Shown here one piece after another: positions 27,390 to 33,967 of a stretch of 43,242 nt of DNA. The DNA is taken from positions 1 through 43,242 of the forward strand of contig JAVCDB010000070.1 of the NCBI GenBank assembly GCA_030765205.1. The letters are read 5' to 3'. Each line of letters opens with the position of its first letter. The first letter of the stretch is position 1. The notes under the pieces are model-generated. The model saw only the letters and a program-made list of their open reading frames with translations, was not told the DNA's origin and did not search any database. The stretch comes from Candidatus Aadella gelida. Its GTDB lineage: Bacteria > Omnitrophota > Gorgyraeia > Tantalellales > Tantalellaceae. The translations under genes and the position numbers were made by a program.

Positions 27390-28600
27390 TACGCTATTGT
27401 TTCGGCCTGATTAGAAGATCCCTTTTCAAGGGACTCTTCCTGATAGAGAAGCGCTTCGGTCAACTTATCATCCGTAATCGCTCCCAGTTCTTTAAGAGCC
27501 TCTCCAAGAAGAACGCCTCTTCTCCAATGTACCTTAAGAGCTTTATCAAGCTGCTCCGTGGTCACCACATTCTTCTCAATAAGGATTTGTCCTAACGGTT
27601 TATAGTTCTTTACTAAAGATTCATCGTTATTAAACACCTGAACCTGTAAATGATCGTTTTGCTTCACTACTCGTCTGTCTGCTAAGTACTTGCTTCCGGG
27701 TATTTTTTTCAAATACTGTTTAACTTCCGCTATCCTGTCGTTCAGTTCTATAAGACTGTTTATCTGCTGATCACAGTTCTTCATCACCAGTGCCACCGTA
27801 ACGCTCATAAGTGGTAATTTTCTTATTTTGTCAGACCTGTCCTTTGCTATTATGTACCCTTTTTTTCTGTCTTCGTCATTATAAAGGAACGGGGTTATTG
27901 TGTCGAACATACAAATAAAATTCTGACATATAGCGTTGTATTTATCCGGTGTCGTTATTATCATAAAGTCATCCCCGCCGATATGACCAACAAAATCGTT
28001 CTTGTTACCCAGACTTCTTATCGAAGTTGTAAGCATATAGGCCGTCTGCATTATTACTCTGTCGCCCTTAAGATATCCGTATTTGTCATTAAAAGATTTG
28101 AAGTTGTCTATATCCACCTGACCGGCAATAAAAGAAATATCGCTTTCCATACGTTTTTTCAGCATGTCTTCTATAACTATCCCTCCGGGAAGCCCGGTAA
28201 GAGGACTGGCATAAAAACTCTGCTGCGACCTTTTCACGGCCATTTCAATCCGTATCCTAAGCTCCAACGGATCCGGTGGTTTTATAAGATAGTCATCCAC
28301 TCCATGCCTTAGGTCGAGCAGCTGCTGCCTGAGGTGGCGCTTATTTACAAGTATAATAACCGGTACATATGAGGTCACAAAATCCTCTTTTAATTTACTG
28401 CAAAACTCTAATCTTGATTCGTCTCCGGAACATGCATCCACAACTATAACATCGGGCGCTATTTTCATGATCCGGGCCATGTCAGGTTCTGCGGCATCAT
28501 CAAAAAAAACTTCATATCCCCATCCATCGAAACAAAAATCAAGCACACTCTCGAGGCTTTTATCATCCGTTATTATTAATATTCTTAATGCATTTTTCAT
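27389..28600 (-). CDS. Receiver-GGDEF(GGDDF) protein with C-terminal MshEN/T2SSE-N-like domain
   Basis: Receiver with VVDACSG and YLIKPP; GHIGGDDFMIIT; C-terminal KPLGQILIEKNVVTTEQLDKALKVHWRRGVLLGEALKELGAITDDKLTEALLYQ. Start taken at MKNALRILII because the ORF-track ATG overlaps the -10. Confidence 0.82.
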   Translation of the reverse strand: MKNALRILIITDDKSLESVLDFCFDGWGYEVFFDDAAEPDMARIMKIAPDVIVVDACSGDESRLEFCSKLKEDFVTSYVPVIILVNKRHLRQQLLDLRHGVDDYLIKPPDPLELRIRIEMAVKRSQQSFYASPLTGLPGGIVIEDMLKKRMESDISFIAGQVDIDNFKSFNDKYGYLKGDRVIMQTAYMLTTSIRSLGNKNDFVGHIGGDDFMIITTPDKYNAICQNFICMFDTITPFLYNDEDRKKGYIIAKDRSDKIRKLPLMSVTVALVMKNCDQQINSLIELNDRIAEVKQYLKKIPGSKYLADRRVVKQNDHLQVQVFNNDESLVKNYKPLGQILIEKNVVTTEQLDKALKVHWRRGVLLGEALKELGAITDDKLTEALLYQEESLEKGSSNQAETIA

Positions 28601-28606
28601 GTTTAT

Positions 28607-28635
28607 ATTATACATCTTAAGAAAACAAATACCAA
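28607..28635 (-). promoter_or_regulatory. sigma70-type promoter for the Rec-GGDEF gene
   Basis: Reverse strand TTGGTA-17-TATAAT, 6 nt before ATG. Confidence 0.7.
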
Positions 28636-28647
28636 GAAAAAATGTTC

Positions 28648-28674
28648 AGTTCAGAGAACTAAGTTCTCTGAACT
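28648..28674. repeat. 27-bp palindrome (13-bp arms)
   Basis: AGTTCAGAGAACT-A-AGTTCTCTGAACT, followed by a 7-nt-periodic TATGGAC CATTGAC TATTGAC tract to 28694. Confidence 0.85.
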
Positions 28675-28796
28675 ATGGACCATTGACTATTGACCGATGC
28701 CATTTGGCTGCTGTTTAATCTCCATCCTTTACCGAATACTATTAATCCTATACGAACATGCCAAAACCCCATATTTGATGAAAAACAAATAAAATG

Positions 28797-28825
28797 TTGA
28801 TTTTTATTAAAATCTGTCGTATAAT
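28797..28825 (+). promoter_or_regulatory. sigma70-type promoter for the sigma-factor gene
   Basis: TTGATT-17-TATAAT, 6 nt before ATG at 28832. Confidence 0.75.
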
Positions 28826-28831
28826 GGACTT

Positions 28832-29446
28832 ATGGATAACGAATCCCTTATACAGAAATGCGTCTTGAGAGATCTCTCCGCATGGAAAGAGTTTACCGAG
28901 ATGCATACAGGTCTGATCAGAAGAAGCATAACCTACAAAATACGCAATTTGGGCATTCCCTTGCCCGAGATCGACATAAACGATATCGCACAAGAGATCT
29001 TCCTTTCTATTTGGGAGAACAATAGACTTTCCGAGATAAAGAAAGCAGGTTCTGTTAGAGGATGGTTAGCCATAATATCGATCAATACGACTACAAACTA
29101 CTGCCGGAGATTCGTTTTTAGAAAAAATAAAAGAATATCTTCTTTAGACTCCCCCATCAAGGATACAGCCATGACTTTAAGCGACATTTTGCCGGACACG
29201 AATAATCCGGCAGAGAAAGCTATAGCCTTTAACGAACTTAAAGCTTTAGTTGATAAAGAAATATCAAAAATGCCTAAACGTGAACAATTAGCCGTGAAAT
29301 TTAGTTTATACGACGGGCATAAACAAAAAGATATAGCAAAGATACTGAACGTGCCGGAAAGCACTATAGCTAATCATATAAGTCAGGCAAAATCAAAATT
29401 AAAAGATGTAGTAAAAAAATATTGGATAGATGATCCTGTTTCATAA
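28832..29446 (+). CDS. RNA polymerase sigma-70 family (ECF-like) sigma factor
   Basis: NDIAQEIFLSIWENN region 2, SLYDGHKQKDIAKILNVPESTIANHISQAKSKLKDVVKKYW region 4 HTH. Confidence 0.9.
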   Translation: MDNESLIQKCVLRDLSAWKEFTEMHTGLIRRSITYKIRNLGIPLPEIDINDIAQEIFLSIWENNRLSEIKKAGSVRGWLAIISINTTTNYCRRFVFRKNKRISSLDSPIKDTAMTLSDILPDTNNPAEKAIAFNELKALVDKEISKMPKREQLAVKFSLYDGHKQKDIAKILNVPESTIANHISQAKSKLKDVVKKYWIDDPVS

Positions 29447-29460
29447 AAACAAAGAAAAAA

Positions 29461-29487
29461 CGGAGAAAATCACGACAAATATTGTCT
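29461..29487 (+). promoter_or_regulatory. ECF-like promoter box copy 1 (anti-sigma gene)
   Basis: CGGAGAAAATC-N11-TGTCT, identical spacing to 29977-30003. Confidence 0.55.
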
Positions 29488-29509
29488 ATAGTAGTAGGAG
29501 GTCCTTAAA

Positions 29510-29923
29510 ATGAATAGAATGTGTCCAAGCGAAAAAGCTTTAAGCGAGTATCTTGCTGATTTTCTTCCCGCGAAAGAAAAAGACAAAATCGAGGAACATC
29601 TGGTAAAATGCTCCGCATGCAGAGACCTTCTGTTCGAAGCTCACATAGTAACAAACAAATTCGACATTAAATATTTTTCAAGAAAAGTTTTCTCATCATT
29701 CAAAAAAAACTTTTTCCTTATACTCTTTTTTCTTTCCCTTACTCTGTCTTTTCTCCTGCCAAACCATTTCCTTCAGCTGCTTATCGTAACCGTGATAACA
29801 GGAATAAAATGGGCCACCGATTCAAGAACAGATAAGATACTGATCATGGTCCATAAAGCCATGAAATCAGGCGATAGCGACGAGCTGTCAGACTCCATGC
29901 AAGATCATTTCAATAAAGAATAA
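29510..29923 (+). CDS. zf-HC2-type membrane anti-sigma factor
   Basis: EHLVKCSACRDLL (HxxxCxxC) then a TM segment; directly downstream of the sigma gene; GGAGG SD. Confidence 0.8.
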   Translation: MNRMCPSEKALSEYLADFLPAKEKDKIEEHLVKCSACRDLLFEAHIVTNKFDIKYFSRKVFSSFKKNFFLILFFLSLTLSFLLPNHFLQLLIVTVITGIKWATDSRTDKILIMVHKAMKSGDSDELSDSMQDHFNKE

Positions 29924-29976
29924 TCCATCCTTTTTTCTGTCTAGTTTCTTAAATATAAACTTTTTTTAATTATTTT

Positions 29977-30003
29977 CGGAGAAAATCCCCGAAAAATGTG
30001 TCT
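29977..30003 (+). promoter_or_regulatory. ECF-like promoter box copy 2 (spoVG gene)
   Basis: CGGAGAAAATC-N11-TGTCT. Confidence 0.55.
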
Positions 30004-30008
30004 CTATT

Positions 30009-30098
30009 GTAGGGGCTGATCAAGTTTTCAAAACCATATCAGTCCCCTACCGGAAATAAACAGATTATCTGCTATGGATAGTCCATGTTAGATAATCT
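30009..30098 (+). promoter_or_regulatory. spoVG leader with two hairpins
   Basis: GTAGGGGCTGAT...ATCAGtCCCCTAC and AGATTATCtgctATGGAtagTCCATgttaGATAATCT just before the SD. Confidence 0.55.
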
Positions 30099-30117
30099 AA
30101 AAAAAAAGGAGGCAAAA

Positions 30118-30402
30118 ATGTTAAAAAAGTCGGATATCAAAATAGAGCGTCTGCACCCTCTCAAGGAATCAGGGCCCTTAAAGGCTTTCTGTGACCTTTT
30201 GATCCTGAATTCTTTTGTGATCAAGGGACTGCGTATCGTTCAGGGTAAAGAAGGCCTGTTTCTAGGCATGCCTCAGGAACAGTCCCGTGACGGAAAATGG
30301 TATGACACATTTTTCCCAGTATCTCCCGATACACGTAAGATGCTTCAGGAATATGTTATATCAGAATACGATACTTTTAAAAATAACATACAGATATCGT
30401 GA
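30118..30402 (+). CDS. spoVG: SpoVG family protein
   Basis: KAFCDLLILNSFVIKGLRIVQGKEGLFLGMPQEQSRDGKWYDTFFPVSPDTRKMLQEYVISEY; AAGGAGGCAAAA-ATG. Confidence 0.88.
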   Translation: MLKKSDIKIERLHPLKESGPLKAFCDLLILNSFVIKGLRIVQGKEGLFLGMPQEQSRDGKWYDTFFPVSPDTRKMLQEYVISEYDTFKNNIQIS

Positions 30403-30408
30403 TGTCTC

Positions 30409-30777
30409 ATGGGTACGCGTAAAGATACCGGAATAACCGGGGAGCGCATGGCCGAGAAGTTTCTTCTTTCAAAAAAGTTTAAGGTTCTCGAGAAGAATTT
30501 CATCACTCCTTTCGGAGAGATAGACTTGGTTGCTCATGACGGAAACTTGTTGGTATTCGTGGAAGTAAGGACACGTATATCAGAGACTTTCGGCCATGCG
30601 CTGGAATCTATAGACACACACAAACAGCGTCATATAGTCAATAACTGCCGTTACTACATGGCGAGACGTAGTTTGCGAGAGAAATATTGGAGAATAGATG
30701 TTATAGGAATAAAGCTCAACAGATCTTTAGAGTTGGAGGTCTTGACACATATTAAGAACGCGATAGTGAAATATTAG
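30409..30777 (+). CDS. yraN: YraN family (UPF0102) endonuclease-like protein
   Basis: GERMAEKFLLSKKFKVLEKNF..GEIDLVAHDGNLLVFVEVRTR. Confidence 0.92.
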   Translation: MGTRKDTGITGERMAEKFLLSKKFKVLEKNFITPFGEIDLVAHDGNLLVFVEVRTRISETFGHALESIDTHKQRHIVNNCRYYMARRSLREKYWRIDVIGIKLNRSLELEVLTHIKNAIVKY

Positions 30778-30783
30778 ATTAGA

Positions 30784-30930
30784 GACCATTGACTATTGAC
30801 AGAGAAGGACTGCTGTGAGAAGAGAGTCAGAGAGTCAGGATTTACTGATGCCCTCTTTCTACCATTGCGAGAAACGAAGCGACGAAGCAATTTCAAAAAG
30901 TCAATTGTCAATCGTCAAGTGTCAATAGTC
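30784..30930. repeat. yraN-comM intergenic composite: 7-nt arrays in inverted orientation around an ATTGC..GCAAT element
   Basis: GACTATTGAC (30791-30800) inverted as GTCAATAGTC (30921-30930); ATTGCGAGAAACGAAGCGACGAAGCAAT between them. Confidence 0.75.
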
Positions 30931-30964
30931 CACAGATCACTTTTAACCCCTAAAAGGAGAAAAC

Positions 30965-32497
30965 ATGTTAGCCAAGGTATTATCAGGATGTGTGGTAGGC
31001 ATAAACGCCCACCCCATAGAAGTTGAGATCGATGTAAGCAGCGGACTTCCTTCGTTTTCTGTTGTTGGACTTCCCGACACTTCCATAAAAGAAAGCAGAG
31101 ATCGGATACGCTCGGCCATAAAAAATTCAGGTTTCGCTTTTCCTCATGGAAAAATAACCGTTAACCTCTCTCCCGCCGACCTTAAAAAAGAAGGGGCAAG
31201 CTTTGATATGCCTATAGCCTTGGGTATATTGAGTGCAGCTGGCGCAGTCGACCCAGAATCCCTCTTTGAAACAATATTCTGCGGTGAGCTATCACTTAAC
31301 GGTAAAATAAAACCATTCAGGGGAGCTTTTCCTATAGCTTTATCCTTAAAGACCCGTTGCAATTCTTTTATACTTCCCGAACGTAACGCCGTCGAAGTAT
31401 CAAGCTTAAACGACATTTCAGCCTATGGCGCAAAAACACTCACTGATATCGTATCACATCTAAAGGGAATCAAACCTCTCGAAAAAGCATCTCCAAAAGT
31501 ACCGGATCCAAAGTCCAAAATATCCCGTAACATACTTGATTTTAAGGACGTAAAAGGTCAGGAATACGTTAAACGGGGCCTGGAAGTTTCTGCCAGCGGA
31601 GGCCATAATATTATTTTATTAGGTCCTCCGGGGTCAGGAAAAAGCATGTTAGCAAAACGTCTTCCCGGAATAATGCCGCCCCTCACCTTAAAAGAATCCC
31701 TTGAAGTAACCAATGTTTACAGTATAGCCGGAGAAGCCTCCTGTACCTCTCTTATAAAAGATCGCCCGCTCAGATCTCCACATCATACCATATCCTATGC
31801 CGCAATGGCCGGAGGCGGCTCAAACCCTCTCCCCGGAGAGATAACTCTGGCACATAATGGTATCCTCTTTTTAGACGAATTCCCGGAATTTCGGCGTGAT
31901 GTCCTTGAAACATTGCGCCAACCTTTGGAATCCGGAGAAATTACAGTAACCAGGGTATCCCGTTCACTAAAGTTCCCGTCCCGTTTTATGCTAGTAGCAG
32001 CAATGAATCCGTGCCCATGCGGAAACTTTACCGATCCCAATAAAAATTGTAACTGCACCGCTTATCAAATACAACGTTACCTCTCAAAAGTATCAGGTCC
32101 TCTTCTCGATAGGATCGACATACATTTAGAAGTCCCTCGTCTAAATTATAACGATCTTTCAAGACAAAGAACCGGTGAACATTCGTCCGTTATTAAAGAT
32201 CGTGTTTTAAAGACGCGAGAAATACAAAAGATCCGTTTTGATAAAAAAAACTATATCACTTCATGTAATGCCTGTATGTCTTCCAAAGATGTCGAGGAGT
32301 ACTGCACACTTTCTTCCGAAGCGGAAGAACTGTTAAAAACAGCAGTACTTGAACTCGGAATAAGTGCAAGAGCCTATGATAAAATACTAAAAATATCACG
32401 CACTATAGCTGATATGGATGGATCTGATACTATACAGTCTCATCATCTATCCGAAGCGGTAGGATACAGATCCTTGGATAGGAATTTGTGGGTATAG
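30965..32497 (+). CDS. comM: YifB/ComM family Mg chelatase-like AAA+ ATPase
   Basis: FSVVGLPDTSIKESRDRIRSAIKNSGF, LGPPGSGKSMLAKRLPGIMPPL, RSPHHTISYAAMAGGG, AAMNPCPCG. Confidence 0.97.
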   Translation: MLAKVLSGCVVGINAHPIEVEIDVSSGLPSFSVVGLPDTSIKESRDRIRSAIKNSGFAFPHGKITVNLSPADLKKEGASFDMPIALGILSAAGAVDPESLFETIFCGELSLNGKIKPFRGAFPIALSLKTRCNSFILPERNAVEVSSLNDISAYGAKTLTDIVSHLKGIKPLEKASPKVPDPKSKISRNILDFKDVKGQEYVKRGLEVSASGGHNIILLGPPGSGKSMLAKRLPGIMPPLTLKESLEVTNVYSIAGEASCTSLIKDRPLRSPHHTISYAAMAGGGSNPLPGEITLAHNGILFLDEFPEFRRDVLETLRQPLESGEITVTRVSRSLKFPSRFMLVAAMNPCPCGNFTDPNKNCNCTAYQIQRYLSKVSGPLLDRIDIHLEVPRLNYNDLSRQRTGEHSSVIKDRVLKTREIQKIRFDKKNYITSCNACMSSKDVEEYCTLSSEAEELLKTAVLELGISARAYDKILKISRTIADMDGSDTIQSHHLSEAVGYRSLDRNLWV

Positions 32498-32538
32498 AGT
32501 AGAAAGTAGAAGACAGAAATTAGAGGATAGAAGGAAGT
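32497..32538. repeat. 7-nt-periodic purine-rich array at the comM stop codon
   Basis: GAGTAGA AAGTAGA AGACAGA AATTAGA GGATAGA AGGAAGT. Confidence 0.75.
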
Positions 32539-32593
32539 AATGTCTGAGGAAGTGCTGAGACTTCCGGGGGTGGATTAAGAAAGGAATAATACT

Positions 32594-33112
32594 ATGAAAA
32601 GACAAATTAAAGATCTAATACCGCAAGAAACTATAGAGAACAAAATACTTAGAATTAGAAACAAAAAAGTGCTTTTAGACAGAGATCTGGCAAATCTTTA
32701 TAATGTATCCACTAAAGCTTTAAACCAAGCAGTAAAGCGCAATTTAAGCCGTTTCCCTGACATGTTCATGTTTCAGCTAACAAGATCCGGACGAAACAAA
32801 CCGGTCACAAATTGTGACCGGTTCAAATTGCTTAAACACTCATCGAGCTTACCCTTCGCATTCACAGAACAAGGGGTAGCAATGCTATCCAGCGTTCTAA
32901 AAAGTGAACGTGCAATACAGGTAAATATCCAGATCATGATTCTTTTCACAAAACTTAGAGAGATCATTCTAACGAATAGAGATTTGCAAAGAAAGATTGA
33001 AGATATGGAAAAGAAATACGACCAACAGTTTCAAGTAGTCTTTGATGCCATAAAACAACTGTTAATTAAACCAGAAAAGCCCAAAAAACGTATCGGATTC
33101 CATCAGCACTAG
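32594..33112 (+). CDS. ORF6N-domain DNA-binding protein
   Basis: NKILRIRNKKVLLDRDLANLYNVSTKALNQAVKRNLSRFPDMFMFQLT...AFTEQGVAMLSSVLKSERAIQVNIQIMILFTKLRE. Confidence 0.88.
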   Translation: MKRQIKDLIPQETIENKILRIRNKKVLLDRDLANLYNVSTKALNQAVKRNLSRFPDMFMFQLTRSGRNKPVTNCDRFKLLKHSSSLPFAFTEQGVAMLSSVLKSERAIQVNIQIMILFTKLREIILTNRDLQRKIEDMEKKYDQQFQVVFDAIKQLLIKPEKPKKRIGFHQH

Positions 33113-33129
33113 AAAAGGAGGAGAGAAAA

Positions 33130-33357
33130 ATGAACGATATTGACAGGCTGATAAGAACATATGGTAAAGACCTGATACTTTCGAAGGTAAAAAACTATAA
33201 TATAGTACATCTAGACGACCCCACAGATCAGCAGATAAAAGATCGCATAAAAGAAGTTGAAAAGGACTTTATTGATGATGAATTAGACGATGATTGTCCG
33301 CTTTGTAAAATGATGAAGAACAAACCTTGTGACATTGTATATTACAAGCAGATGTAG
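33130..33357 (+). CDS. small acidic protein with CPLC-x6-C motif, unknown function
   Basis: AAAGGAGGAG SD before ATG; FIDDELDDDCPLCKMMKNKPCDIVYY. Confidence 0.7.
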   Translation: MNDIDRLIRTYGKDLILSKVKNYNIVHLDDPTDQQIKDRIKEVEKDFIDDELDDDCPLCKMMKNKPCDIVYYKQM

Positions 33358-33359
33358 CG

Positions 33360-33405
33360 GAATAGTTATCCACAATAGTAGCCGGGGTTTAAACCCCGGC
33401 TACTA
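33360..33405. repeat. left REP flank of RAYT (46-bp direct repeat including palindrome)
   Basis: GAATAGTTATCCACAATAGTAGCCGGGGTTTAAACCCCGGCTACTA; 1 mismatch to 33912-33957. Confidence 0.9.
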
Positions 33406-33409
33406 AAAG

Positions 33410-33917
33410 ATGAAAATAAGGAAGGTAAAAATTATGAGTAAAGTAAAAAGATATTTTGAGGAAGGCTATCCTTACTTTATCACTACTAATACTGATAAAA
33501 AATTACCGATTTTTACTGATGAAAAAAACTGTAAAATCCTTCTTGTAGCCTTGGAATTCTTTACAATTAGTTCTGAACTACAAGATATTTGCGTATTGCC
33601 TAATGCCCACTCATCTTCATTTTATACTTCAAACTACAGGCGAATATGACCACTCACATATAATGAAAATGATAAAAGGTAATTTTGCAAGAAAATATAA
33701 TATGATACATTCAAGAGAAGGTAAAGTCTGGCAGGCTGGGTTTTATGACGAAGGGCTTAGAGATATGAATATGCTTCTACAAAAAATAGAGTATATTCAC
33801 AATAACCCGGTAAAATCAAAGATTGTATTATCGTCAGATCAATATCGTTTTTCAAGCTATGCTTTCTATCACAGTAAGGATTACAAGGGTATCCCGGAAA
33901 TCGACATATTTGAATAG
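33410..33917 (+). pseudogene. REP-associated tyrosine transposase (Y1/HUH), frameshifted
   Basis: Frame 1 YFEEGYPYFITTNTDKKLPIF..ALEFF, frame 2 LNYKIFAYCLMPTHLHFILQTTGEYDHSHIMKMIKGNFARKYN..VWQAGFYDEGLRD..YIHNNPVKSKIV; the HxH motif is in the second frame. Confidence 0.88.
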
Positions 33918-33962
33918 TTACCCACAATAGTAGCCGGGGTTTAAACCCCGGCTACTATTGTG
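33912..33962. repeat. right REP flank of RAYT, 40-bp perfect palindrome at 33923-33962
   Basis: CACAATAGTAGCCGGGGTTT/AAACCCCGGCTACTATTGTG. Confidence 0.9.
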
Positions 33963-33967
33963 TGCCT

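Noticed and set aside
33366-33374. DnaA box TTATCCACA as an origin element
   Set aside because: A single exact match embedded in a REP flank; the other copy reads TTACCCACA and no box cluster or dnaA/dnaN is nearby.
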